Below are positions 32,940 to 44,289 of a stretch of 64,000 nt of DNA, piece after piece. How positions within the stretch are numbered: position 1 is the stretch's first letter; each line of letters starts with the position of its first letter. The notes below the pieces were generated by a model. It was given only the letters and a program-made list of their open reading frames with translations, did no database searches and had not been told where the DNA came from. This DNA comes from Isoetes taiwanensis (Eukaryota; Streptophyta; Lycopodiopsida; Isoetales; Isoetaceae): contig JAJEKV010000033.1 in assembly GCA_021234155.1 (NCBI GenBank), positions 4,073,454-4,137,453 of the forward strand, given 5' to 3'. A program made the position numbers and the translations under genes.

Positions 32940-34200
32940 CTTGCATTTGATGTTATGAAGATTCTCCTAGATTCCCCTTTAATTCTATGACATTTCTCAC
33001 TTAGATTATATGAAGATTCCTTTGGTTCTCCAAGAATCAATTAGATTTTATGAGAATTCCTTGGATTCTCTTTAATTTTGTGAGATACCCTTTGATCCTA
33101 TCAAGATTGCCCTAGATTCTCAATGAGTTATGAAGATTCTCTTAGATTCCCCTCCAATTCCATGAGATTCGCTTAAATTTTCTTAGATTTTATGAGATCC
33201 TCCTAGGTTCTATTACATTTTGTAACATTCCTAACCGATATGCCCTTAACCAACTGGGCAAAACCGTCTAGACATTTTTATGAGTAGTCGCTTCTACCCA
33301 TTTATGCCGGTGTCTCAAGAACACAACACCAGGATCCACTCGAGCGGTCTCCCATGGGTCCATTACAATCTCTCCCACTAGACTATGCTCGTCCTCGAGC
33401 ACCACAAATCAAGTCATGACCTACCGGCCAACGTTATTCCGGGTCATACTTGCTCCTATGGAGACTTGAACTCGAGCCCCGCTCTGATACCAATTGTAAC
33501 GTTCCTAACCGACATGCCCTTAACCAACTGGGCAAAACCGTCTAGACATTTTTATGAGTAGTCGCTTCTACCCATTTATGCTGGTGTCTTGGGAACGCAA
33601 CACCAAGATCCACTCGAGCAGTCTCCCATGGGTCCGTTACACATTTCATGCAATTCCCCTTAAAATCTATGAGATTCCCGTAAATACCCTTTCATTTGCT
33701 TACATTTTATGAGATTCCCTTAGATTCTGTTACATTTCATGCAAATTCTCCGAGATTCTATGTAGATTCCTTTAGATTTTATGAAGATTCTTATAGATTG
33801 TATCAAGCTTCCCCCAGATACCCTTAGATTTTATGATATTCTATGATGTTGTGAAGATTCCCTTAGATTCCTCTCAAGTTCCATGAGATTGCTCTAGATT
33901 TTGCTATATTTTCTTGGATTTTATGAGATTCCCTTAGAGTTCCTTAGATTCTATGAGTTTCTCTTAGGTCCTATCAAGATTCTCCTAAATTTTCCATGAC
34001 ATCATTAAGATTCCCTTAGATTCCCCTCAAATTCTATGAGATTCCTGTAAATACACTTAGATTTGCTTAGATTTTATGACATTCCCTTCGATTCTATTAC
34101 ATTTCATGCAATTCCCTTATATACTCTGAAGAATCCACTAGGTTCTCCAAGATTCCATTAGGTTTTCATAGATTGCCTTATGCTTTATTAGATTCCCTTT
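32940..34200. repeat. Degenerate satellite of TAGATT/GAGATTCCC units
   Basis: The tract is built from variants of CCCTTAGATTCTATGAGATT with irregular 15-30 bp spacing, interrupted only by the TRIM element at 33221-33641. It has no coding potential. Orientation is uniform and divergence is high, so it is an old array. Confidence 0.7.
33221..33641 (-). mobile_element. Complete TRIM (miniature LTR retrotransposon)
   Basis: Two 147-bp direct repeats (33221-33367 and 33495-33641), each starting TGTAAC and ending GTTACA or ATTACA, bracket 127 bp. The sequence GCTCTGATACCA at 33481-33492 is the reverse complement of TGGTATCAGAGC, the initiator-methionine tRNA primer site, placed 2 nt from the LTR. 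This sets a minus-strand orientation. A purine-rich tract (minus AGTGGGAGAGAT) abuts the other LTR. CATTT target duplications flank both ends (33216-33220 and 33642-33646). There is no ORF, as expected for TRIMs. Confidence 0.93.
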
Positions 34201-35330
34201 CTTGAATGTTCTAGAACATTCTACAAAGTTCTAGAACATTAGAATGTTTTAGAAGATTCTCGAAAGTTCTAGAACTTCTAGAAGATTTGAGAACGTTCTA
34301 GGATATTAGAATGTTCTAGAACATTCTAAAACTTTCTAGAATGTTCCAAAATATTCTAGAACATTCGAGAATCTTCTAGAAGATTCTCTGGGTAAAAGAT
34401 TCTCTGGGTAGAAGATTCTGGAAAGTTCTAGAACTTCTAAAATTGTAGAATGTTCTAGAATAAAGTTCTAGAAAAAACATTCTAAGACTCTCTAGATTGT
34501 TCTAGAACATTTAGACTATTCTAGAATCATGTTTCTTTATATTTCTATATAGATTCCCTTATGTTTTATGGGATTGCCTTAGATTTTGTGAAATTTTCTT
34601 AGACGCCCTTATGTTTTATAGAATTGCCTTAGATTTTGTGAAATTTTCTTACTTTCTATAACGTTTTAGAAGAAAATTTTCTTACTTTCTGCAACTTTTT
34701 AGAAGATTTTACAACTTTCCTTATTATTCTAGAAGGTTCTATGTTTTAGAACCTCCTAGAACCTTCTAGAAGGTTCTAGAACTTCCTAGAAGATCTAGAA
34801 GTTCCTTTTATTTGGAACATCCTAGAAGAAAGCCTATCCTCGTCTGGATAGCCTCCTTATATACTAGAAAAGGAGGCTCTTTTTGCATCTATGCATATGG
34901 GATATATGTGCAAACCTTAAATTCTAGAACAATCCTAAACATTCTAGAACCATTAGGGTTTTGTCTCAAAATACATTGGTATACATGGCCATTAACTTCT
35001 CAAAACCAACCTACGAATTAAGAAACAACAATTTATTTGAGAATAAGGCTTGCCCATGAGCATCTAGAAGGCTCAAGACTAGCAGTGAATCGGAATGTTC
35101 ATTCTCGTGTCAAATTTATATACTGCAAAGGGGTCTCTTTTTTGCACAAATGCATGTGGGATATTTGTGCGCGAATAGACGGACGAGATAGGCCGTCAAA
35201 TCTGATGGCTCAGATCGCACCAGCCAAGAAGCTTCCAAATCAAACCTTCTAGAGCATTCTAGAACCTAGAGCATTCTAGAACATTCTAGAACTTTCTAAT
35301 ATAACTATCTAGAACATTCTAGTATCGGAG
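34200..35330. repeat. TTCTAGAA-rich heat-shock-element repeat field, part 1
   Basis: Dozens of TTCTAGAA and TTCTAGAACATTCTAGAA variants occur, each matching alternating nTTCn/nGAAn heat-shock-factor units. They are clustered at 34210-34530, 34725-34810, 34925-34955 and 35245-35325. Between the clusters lie promoter-like modules (34845-34920 and 35090-35235) with TTATATACT and GCATRTGGGATATNTGTGC. No coding region was seen. Confidence 0.75.
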
Positions 35331-35529
35331 AAGTGCAATGAAACCTGGGTTTATTTGTCAAATAGACAACTAAAGTTTATGCAAAACTTCCAAACAAATC
35401 AAGCAAAGAATACCTGCAAATAAACCAGCCTAAAATGACAACATAAAGATGGGAAAGAGCAATGGAGCGTGGCATAGAATACCTACAAATTTCCACAATA
35501 ACCAGACTATTAGCATTTTAGAGAATCCT

Positions 35530-36060
35530 ATTAATGATTGAGGCGCTAAGATTGGCGTGGAATCGAATGTCCATCCTCATGCCGAAGGCCCCTATAATAC
35601 TAGAATATTGGGCTCTTTTTTTTGCACGAATGCATGTGGGATATTTGTGCACGAATGGATGGATGAGATGGGCCACTAGATCTGACGGCCCAGATCGCAC
35701 CTCCCAAGAATATCTAGAACATTCTAGAAGATTTTATAATGTTCTAGAATGTAGAACGTTCTAGAACGTTCTAGAATGTCCTAGAATATTCCATAGAAGA
35801 TTTTAGAACCTTCTAAAATGTTCTAGAACTTGCTAGAACATTCTAGAAGGTTCTAGAATCTTCTAGAATATTCTAAAGCATTCTGGAAGCCACCAATGGG
35901 CCGCCAAAAAGTTTCTAGAAGCTACCAGATCCGACGGCTGAGATCGCGTGGGAGCAGATGGGCGGCCAGGATCTGGCGGCTGATATATAATGGAAGCTTC
36001 CAGAAGCCACCCACTAAAAATTACATATATTTTATGATATATATACAAGATTTAGAAAAT
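35530..36060. repeat. HSE repeat field, part 2, with promoter-like modules
   Basis: A second copy of the GCATGTGGGATATTTGTGC module lies at 35630-35650. A dense TTCTAGAA cluster (35705-35880) is followed by a module: TTCTGGAAGCCACC, CAGATCCGACGGCTGAGATC, then CTGATATATAATGG (about 35983-35996). The second module recurs at 36970-37140. Confidence 0.7.
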
Positions 36061-36424
36061 CGTTTGCCTCTAAGATACTGATGCTTTTTAGAACTGGAAT
36101 CAAACGAACCTAACCCCAGTGAGAATCTGCTTTCAAAGGCACGAGGTCCTCCGATGCCCAAATTTAAGAAACCCAATACCTGTAATGCCTTCTGTGGATT
36201 TATGAGTACCATAAAAAATCGAACCAATTTAATGCAGCGCCTTTATCTAAACAAAAAGGCATATCACTAGGACAAAGAATTATCATGCAACTGATTGAGT
36301 CCCAAACGACACCGCAAGAGCGGCTTCAACCAATATACCAAACCACATTCTTGCCTCCTATTCTACTGATTTTCAATAAATAGGGCAAACCATAACGTTC
36401 GCGAATATATAAAGATAAGATAAG

Positions 36425-36900
36425 AGTTTTTAACGTCCACGAGAACCCAATCGGGTTATGGGACCAGAACAGAAAAAGGGGGCATGAACCCTAACAGAAC
36501 TCGGGGACTGTGAATACCGAGAACAAAACAAGCTGGCATAAGCCCAAGCAGGACTCGGGGGCTATGCCCCATATCAAATAACAATAGAGCCAATAAAATG
36601 AAAATCAAACGAAAACCAAAACAAAACCGGGAAGCATAGGGCTATACCAAAACTGTCTATGGGTCAAGTGGCCAGTGATCTCGGATGATAGCCTGGCCTC
36701 CTCTATAGACGGCCCACTTCTGCTGTAGGCGAGCCTCGTGGACCCGGCATAATTCTTCCTTCCGTCTGCAGAGCTGTGCGGGGAGCTGTCTGCAGGAAGC
36801 TCAGCATGATAGCTGGAGCAGTATAGCATAGCCGTAATATGCATAACCGGAAGAGTTCGGCCGAAGAAGCACAGATGATTCCAAAATAAGTTCAACATCT
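36425..36900 (-). pseudogene. 5'-truncated LINE 3' end with pentamer tail
   Basis: The minus strand ends GGTCCCATAACCCGATTGGG...GTGGACGTTAAAAACTC followed by a TTATC-type tail (plus strand AAGATAAGATAAGAG, 36412-36428). Upstream, the minus frame EARLQQKWAVYRGGQAIIRD at about 36755-36680 looks like an ORF2 C-terminal remnant. Two GGGGACTGTG/GGGGGCTATG segments in the 3'UTR look duplicated. Confidence 0.6.
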
Positions 36901-36924
36901 GATATTCATATATATACGAGACTT

Positions 36925-37140
36925 TAGAATGTTGAAGAATGTTCTACAATTTCTTAGCATGTCCTAGAATTTTCAGGACATTCTGGAAGCCACCACATCC
37001 CCGCCAAGAAGCTTCTGGAAGCCACCAGATCCGACGGCCGAGATCGCGAGGGAGCGAACGAACGGCCGGGATCTGGCGGCTTATATATAATGGAACGTTC
37101 CGGAAACCACCACTAGAAATTACATATATATTATGATCTA
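36925..37140. repeat. Second copy of the HSE/TATA module
   Basis: ACATTCTGGAAGCCACCACA, CAGATCCGACGGCCGAGATC and GGCTTATATATAATGGAA repeat the 35880-36060 module with few differences, ending with the same AAATTACATATAT segment. Confidence 0.75.
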
Positions 37141-38110
37141 AGGCTAGGTGTTAATTTCATACATGCATTATACAATTGGAGGGTGGTATGAAAAGCATTT
37201 TCTTCATTGCCTCGATTCGTACGGGTGCACACTATCTCAGAATCGAGACAGGCAGATGGATTGGGAAGCCGCGTCAGGATACGGTTTGTCAGTGCTACCA
37301 AGTGGGATCCGTTGTAGATGAATGCCACACTCTACAGAGCTATCAAATATATTAACAAATCCGGACATGCTATCCTAACCGATTTTCTTCGATGGCTATA
37401 TGGATATCCCTTTGAACAGTGGCAGTCATCTCCTCAGCCTCTGACTGAAGGTGGGATTGAGTTACGTTCGTCTCCTACTCAAAACTTCCATGTTGCGAGT
37501 CATGGTGGCAATGCTGGCGGACACGATGTCTAGATGGACCTGTAGGTCAGCAAGATCTAACTTATCCTATTGCTTTTCAAATTATACTAGGCAGAGGCTA
37601 TCCTCAGGCTGTTGTACGCGGGTCTCCATGCCAGCATCAACGCGTTGCTTGTTGTAGGCAGTTCCTTTTGAGGGACGCCGAGGATAGTAATTCTTTTGCC
37701 AGGCTTGCTATCTATTCTGCATTGTGAGGGGCCGTCGACGTACTCCCCCAAAATAAGCATGGTTGCCATGCTGCCTTCTAGTAGTGTCGTTGCTTGGGTG
37801 GCTTCTATCATGTTCTTTGAACATGGCTTCGGTATGGATGCTGGGATCATACCTTCAGGAGGTCATGGTTATGCGGGCTCAGCTATGCCCTAGACACTCA
37901 CTTGACATGTATATATATTTCATGATGTATATTTATTTCATGGTGCATATTTGTACAGTTTGTCAGCATTCTTATTACTGCCACGTTTTTTTACTCGAAA
38001 GCCCTTCGAGTGGAATTTTTTTAATCCAGACAGTAATAAGTCGGTTGCACTCCTTTATTAGGTCCCATAGGCCGAGTGGTCTTGTAAACGATAAAAACCA
38101 TCTAGTCCAC
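37141..38110. other. Unassigned region ending in a LINE-type terminus
   Basis: Minus-strand frames at 37850-37390 include KLDLADLQVHLDIVSASIAT and ATTLLEGSMATMLI, which look like structural-protein (ORF1/gag-like) debris without a diagnostic motif. On the plus strand 38050-38098 reads GGTCCCATAGGCCGAGTGGT...AAACGATAAAAACC, a LINE 3' end. Confidence 0.3.
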
Positions 38111-38148
38111 TTCAATTCAATTCAATTCAATTCAATTCAATTCTTTAT
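38111..38148 (+). repeat. TTCAA pentamer tail of a LINE 3' end
   Basis: About seven TTCAA units follow the LINE terminal sequence at 38050-38098. No poly(A) is present. Confidence 0.75.
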
Positions 38149-38535
38149 GCCATCAACGAATGGCTCTACAAAAACATATAAGTAGCTAAAATGTACTCCT
38201 GAGTTTCAAGCCATAGTTGCAAATTGTTGTTTATATATGGATCATAAGACAATGGAGTAAGATTCAACATTATTCTAAAAAATAGATTTTGCTTCAGGAA
38301 CAAGTACCTAGATTTTACTGGTGGTTCCTAAATTCTTCACTTTGTAACTTCTACATTGGTTTATACACCTTCTTGCAAAAAGTATTTTTTGCGTAATTGT
38401 TCGGCGTACGTCCATTAAACATGGTTCTACTCATGGTCTATATACAAAAAATGAAAAATATAGTACAAATACAACTCACTTCCCGTCTCTCGGTGTGCAT
38501 GGGTTCCTTATATATAAAAGGCTGATGAAGCGTGA

Positions 38536-41500
38536 TCAACTACCAACATCATAAGCACCTGGACCAGGAACCTCACTTTCTATCCTTTTAAATCGTGTTG
38601 CACTTGGAAACTTCCAAGCTGAGGCAGAATATTTTCTTGAATCCGGTTGATGGCCCTGAAAACAAATTATTACAAATTATAGAAATCTGCTTATATAGTT
38701 AATATTGAAGGCCATCAATTTGCAACATTACCACTGATGGCACATGCTTCACATTAGAAGCAGGACCCGGCGAATCCACCCCATACCGACTCTTATCATG
38801 TTCCCTTGATATGAATCTCTGGAGTGATAAACTATGGACTTGTAAGGTAGACGTTAAGAAATATAATAATGTTGGTACTAATAATTAGAACCATGTCTAA
38901 AATTTTACAACTTTTGGTGTTGTTTTACCAAGCCAAACACAAGTACTTGCCACTTTAGAATGTTTTCTAGTATGGAACAATCGTCTACATTCATCAAAAA
39001 TGTGGCCAGGGATAGAGGAAGAAGCATAGAAATGGCAAGAACATAACTAGAACAAAAAAAATAATGATGAGAAAGAAGAGGGATCAAGTCAGGGTTTTTG
39101 TTGTAAACAATGGTTAACATGTTGAGTGTTTTAGAGAGACACGGAAAAAAAAAAAACTAGGCCTCTTCTACAACTGAGGAGAGGCATGATCTCTCAAATT
39201 CATTGTCTAATGTTCACCCTCACTCTTGTTTTAGTTGAGGCTATCGACACTGTGCTTCCAACTATTCTAGTCCAAAAGTGATAAATATAAACAGGGAAGA
39301 GGAAACTACTTCTCAAGAGGAAGAGGTGATCAAAAGGAGGACTATTGCAACAATAAATGTAACCACAGAAGGAGGTGAATATGATCCAAATAATTCTAAA
39401 TGGGGCATGTCATGCAAGAATGCTTTCAAACTGTAAAGTTGATATTAATTCCATCTGATATATTGATTAATAAAGCAAAACAATAATTATGAGCTCTCCA
39501 AAAATGCAAATATAAGCAATTAAAGAATGGGAAATTGTAGAAGGTGGAGGATGGATGGATAGATAGGTTTTTTAACGTTCGCGGAGACCAAATTGGCCAT
39601 ATGGCCCAAACAACAAAAAAAGGTAGGAAGCCTAAAAGTGCAAAAAATTATAATGCTAATGCTAATGCTAATGTTAATGGTAATTTTGTGCTATTTGAAT
39701 TATCTAGACATGGTCAATCCAAGGATTAAACGGCCATTGATCTAGAATGATTGCTATGAAGTATCAATATTGTAACATGTAAAGGCCAAGAGCAGACCAT
39801 TTCGTCTGGTAAGGGTTTGGTGAGCCCGTTAGGGCGAGCCAGGTCCGAAACAAGCGAAATGGCCTGCTCTTGGCCTTTCTCTTACATAAAGGAACAGATG
39901 ACGATATTTCGCCACTCCTCCTTGATCGTTGAAGCTGCAACGTCCAAGAAATTCCTCGGCCTTGATGTTAGAAATTCGGTGATCATCAAGAGGACTATTG
40001 CTAGATATAAAATGGGCTGTAATCATAAGAAATATCGCCGTCTGTTGCTTTACTAAAATAGGTGCACTTTTTTGGCTGGGCACACAAATATCGATAATCT
40101 AGATGGCATGGACAATAAAGATCTAATTAATTAAATTGTGGAAGAGTTAAAGGAATTAAAAGAAAATATTTTGATTTCCCCATTAGCTTCAGACAATGAT
40201 AAGTTTTTCATCTAGGTCTTCATTCAAGTAGCAACCTATCATATGCGATTAACGTTTCCACCCTTGGTCTATATGCAAATGTTTCTTCTTGCTTTAGTGA
40301 CAAATCTCCAAATGCACCAAGTAATTAAGTGGTTCCTTCATCTTCAAGAGCAGGACAAGTCTTGATTAACATGGGTGTGCCGCATAAAGTACCAAGGGTG
40401 GTTCACTTTTGGGCAACATACAATGTTCATAAGTGACTCAGATTGGGTCTTTTCGACCCAATTCTATATGTATACTTAGGAGTTAGGGAGGTTTTTAACA
40501 ACTAGTTGGCGAAATTTCCAACAGAAGGGGTCAAATTTACAGGGGTGTTTTTGGCCACCCTCAACACGGACGTGACACATCCCTTCGATGAATAAGCGTG
40601 GCCTTAGATCAAGTACCACCTTAAAATTGGTGCATTCATAAGCCATATTCAACAACCATGTCGTTGAATATGTAAGTGTTCTCTAATAGGAGATGTGGAA
40701 GATTGATACCATATACACTTAAAACTTGCCTAGCATTTGTGGCCATCAAAAAAATTGGCATCTTATATTTTGGAGGCAACGTAGAAACTACCTCAAGATA
40801 GATAAGAATCAGCATTTTCCTACTATATTTATTATTATCAAAAGTTCCTCTAGAAAAGCCCTTACTAGGAGGGCTTAAATAGTAATAGTTCAATTCAATT
40901 CATTCCTCCTCCTCAATTCAATTCAACTATATTTATTATTATATATCAAAAGTTCCTCTAGAAAAGCCCTTACTAGGAGGGCTTAAATAGTAATAGTTCA
41001 ATTCAATTCATTCCTCCTCCGCATAACCCAAAGTGAGTAAACCATGCTCCACCATATAACCCAAACTGATAAAACTCCATACGCACTAAATGGCTTAGAA
41101 ATTTAAAGTTTTTAAACTCGAACTGATTCATGAATAGTTTCATTGTTTGAAAGAAAATGAGAAGTATGCAAGGGTAAATTATTCTTTTAATTATTGGTTG
41201 TAGGTATGGCAAGGACGATAGAGTGAGTGATCATACATTACGCAGTTAATATTTGCATTTTACAAGTTTAACCACCAGATATAGAACGCATTTGTAATAA
41301 CAAAAGTTGGAAAAACCTTTTCTCCTCCATCACGGGTGCATTTAGGAAATCTGAATGCAGGCAAAGTCCCGTTCCTCGACAACGGCTGCTTCCCAACTGA
41401 ACCAATTGACTCGTATTGCCCGGCGCCAGGAGCCCTACCTCCAGGGTACTATTGAAATGGAGCAAAAGGTTCATATACTTTTTTTTCTCTAAATTTTGAG

Positions 41501-43067
41501 TTACACACATAAAGATTAAGTTAATGCATTGTTGAAATTAAGTGCACTTGCAGTGCTCATATGTATCAGAACATGTATACATCTACACTTTTTATTTCAA
41601 GATGCAAATGGAATAACTGGACAGCAACAATGGATTTGCAAAGGCAATTTAATTGAGACATAAGGTACAAAATGGCAAACCTTAAAACGTTTCTCATGGC
41701 CTAATCTGAACTGTGGTGATGTCGGATTTACTGAGTGAAGTTGTGTCCCTAGTGAAGATCTCGGATCACATACAACTGGGCCTGGTGACTCTACCCCAAA
41801 TTTGACCTGTCATAAAAAGGAAAGACGAATTCAGTTTGCCATCAATAGTCTCCTCTCTGTGGTGCTCGTGAATGTTAAAAATTCAATTCAATTCAATTCA
41901 ATTTTCTCTCTTTTAACACCATTGACATTGAAATTCGACCTATTGATAACTTTATACGCCCCAAATATCACAATTTACAGCCAGGCAGCTTGAGGTGGTA
42001 ACAGGTACAAACCTTATCAAAGTCAGAACTCATATAAATCTTTTGTGCTTCGTTTCTTTTTGCAGTTCCTATCACAGGTTTTTCAAATGTCTTCTGATAA
42101 GATAATACCTGAAATCAAAGCAAATGAGAGCTGATATAAACTAGAATCTAGATAATGTTTATGCAGCCACTCAGGAAATGTTTAGATGCTTCAGTTTGCT
42201 TATACAAGGTAGTGTATAAGACAACCTGTTCTCCGAATCCAGAAGGAATGTTGTAGGCTCCTGGTCCAGGTTGATATTTGCCACGGTACTGCAAAGCAAT
42301 AAGAGCCATTGAAAAAGAAACTAATCTTCTAAGATAGAACGAGCTTCTTCAGATGGTGTCATTAACCATCCCCTCAGACATTTTGTATAAAAACTACATA
42401 TATTTTTATATGGACCTTAAAACGATTTGCATGGTCAAACACATAGTCCGGTTCATTCTCAAGTGTTGAAACAGGTTGTTTTCCCATTGTGCTGGGAAGT
42501 TCATAGCAAGGTCCTGTAGAAGACAATTGACTTTCAGATAAATGAGAATATCCATGCAATTTTTATTACATAACAAATTCGGATGTTGATCTGCAGTAAT
42601 ACCTTATGGCAATAAAACAGTTATTGAAAAAATTTATGAATGATAGACAAACCTGGGCTCGTCCCTGGTAAACTCTTGGACATCTCTGCACTAATGTACA
42701 TCTGATTTATAAACAAAATTTATCATCATGTTTTTTATGAAAGACCAACAGCACAAAAAGAAATTAAACAAACCTTGTCTGCTTTGACTCTGTCTGCACG
42801 ACCAAATGCAGTTCTTGGTTCAGTTGCATGGTATGATAAAACCTGACCATTAAAATGGAAGAACAAATATATGGCGTCATTATGAGAGAAAGATTAGTAA
42901 CATGGATTAAATACAAGATGACATATACAAAGTAATACCTGGGTTCCAAATGTGGATTTGAGACGATGATTTTCTGGTGAAACAGGTTGAAGATCGGGAA
43001 AGCGCGGCAATTCCTTCACTTGAGGAGCAGCATCAGTATCTGCAGGAGAATCTGCACTGTCTGCCAT
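38536..43067 (-). CDS. Sperm-tail PG-rich-repeat protein (SHIPPO/ODF3-like)
   Basis: Ten minus-strand exons join in phase into 322 residues: 43067-42939, 42842-42774, 42701-42653, 42513-42416, 42288-42226, 42108-42013, 41806-41681, 41448-41317, 38818-38732 and 38655-38536. All introns are GT/AG. Six STPG/SHIPPO motifs are spaced along the protein: SPGPCYELP, QPGPGAYNIPS, SPGPVVCDP, APGAGQYESIG, SPGPASNVK and VPGPGAYDVG. FRF/KRF segments lie between them, as in the family. Animal homologues sit on axonemal microtubules of sperm tails, so a role in the flagellum of motile sperm is inferred. There are no transmembrane or signal segments. Intron 8 (2.5 kb) and intron 6 hold LINE ends. The start ATG opens an acidic leader (MADSADSPADTD). 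Confidence 0.92.
39560..39780 (-). repeat. LINE 3' end in SHIPPO intron 8
   Basis: The plus strand TTTTTTAACGTTCGCGGAGACCAAATTGGCCATATGG matches the complement of other LINE ends in this window. It is followed to about 39780 by a diverged 3'UTR (GGCCATTGATCTAGAATGAT compares with 36670). An AATGCT/AATGTT trinucleotide-like run occurs inside. Confidence 0.55.
40822..41020. repeat. Tandem duplication (about 104 bp) in SHIPPO intron 8
   Basis: ACTATATTTATTATTATCAA through TTCATTCCTCCTCC occurs at 40822-40915 and again from 40926. It includes AGCCCTTACTAGGAGGGCTT, itself an inverted repeat, and a short TTCAA run. Confidence 0.85.
41858..41905 (+). repeat. LINE-type end with TTCAA tail in SHIPPO intron 6
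   Basis: GTGGTGCTCGTGAATGTTAAAAA is followed by about five ATTCA/TTCAA units. It lies in the intron between exons 6 and 7 (41807-42012). Confidence 0.5.
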
Positions 43068-43836
43068 TTTGAAGTAGAAACTACCAAAATTTGAAGCAGA
43101 ACAAGGTTATCCCTTCCATCAAAGCTGCAACCCAGCTAGTGGGTGCAGAATTATAAACCAGGACCTTTCTCGCACATCAACAGCTTAAGTTGCAACATGT
43201 CATGAAAGATTCATGAACCATTATACTATCCTCCTCTGCCAGTCATATGTATTTGGGCGTCCCTTTTTCTGGTAGTAGGACGTTAGATTACATAACCAAA
43301 CTCAGAGAAGATATAGTTTTTCTCCTCTAAAAGAAAAGGGCATTTTATTAACTAGTTTGCGTTCATGGCAGTCAACCGTAAATGTTTATATAAAGAAAAG
43401 CTTGGAACATGCTTAAGATGATTGCCTCTTTTTTGAATATGCGTTTGAATAACTAGAATTGATGTGTTCATATATATCACGAAATTAGTCACGAATTTTA
43501 GATAACGTGTTAATCCTCTTGTGTAGAGAGTGATATGCATTACTTGATCTGCACTTTTTATTGATTCTCAATATCAACAACCAAAGAATAAAAAATCTAG
43601 GGCAATCCAAGCATATTACAAGTTATATTATCTAATTGCTTCATTGGACGCCGGAGTGTGACTTATAAAGCGTTGTTGATTCAATTACTGACGAAAGCCA
43701 ATGAGTTTATAGCTTGCAAGTAGTTATAACGAGTGTGGAATTACGTGCATTCTTTTGATAGATTATAACGTGTGGATTATTTTGGTAACTCAAAATCAAC
43801 GGTGTGCATTCTTGAGTTGGGTTTGCAATTGCTAAA
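43068..43836. other. Upstream flank of the SHIPPO gene
   Basis: Promoter region of the minus-strand gene. It is AT-rich, with no convincing ORF or repeat recognised. Confidence 0.4.
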
Positions 43837-43879
43837 TTGGTACACGATTTTTTTAGTGCTGCAGCTTATTGGATGACCA

Positions 43880-44285
43880 ATCTTTTAGGTGTGAAAGAAT
43901 GCATGGGGAATGACCGTGTGGAAATGTACACTAAACAAGGGATTAATGTTTGGAGTGGCAATGATGATCAATGCCATGATGCTCGCTGGAACCATGCAGC
44001 TCAGGGTGTTATATCAGTTACAAGCAATTTAGTTCCTAGCCTAATGAAGAGCTTACTTTAAAGTAGGAATACAGAAAGAAATGCAAAGTTAATGCCTCTG
44101 ATAGACTGGCTATTTGTTGAACCAAATCCCATTAGAGTCAACACTGCACTAGCGCAGCTTGACATCATACATCCCCTTGCCATATGTTCCATTAGATATA
44201 AAACAAAGGCAAGAACTTGTAAAGATTGTAAATGACATTGGGCATGAACATTTTGTTGGGGATAAGGATGTTGAGTTTTGGATGA
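43880..44285 (+). pseudogene. dapA: Dihydrodipicolinate synthase (DHDPS/DapA) 3' pseudogene
   Basis: The plus frame reads [20 protein letters not shown], then [20 protein letters not shown] and [18 protein letters not shown], the C-terminal half of plant DHDPS. That enzyme condenses pyruvate with aspartate semialdehyde in plastid lysine synthesis. A stop follows at 44059-44061. The homology resumes as [23 protein letters not shown] (about 44090-44160) and, one frame over, [20 protein letters not shown] and [13 protein letters not shown] (44175-44282). The N-terminal half with the Schiff-base lysine is missing, so it is a truncated, frameshifted relic. No introns interrupt this part, so either retrotransposition or genomic duplication is possible. 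Confidence 0.85.
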
Positions 44286-44289
44286 GTGA

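Noticed and set aside
34200-35330. CRISPR-like or phage-like repeat arrays in the TTCTAGAA field
   Set aside because: Spacing is irregular, units are palindromic and degenerate, and the context is eukaryotic with spliced genes.
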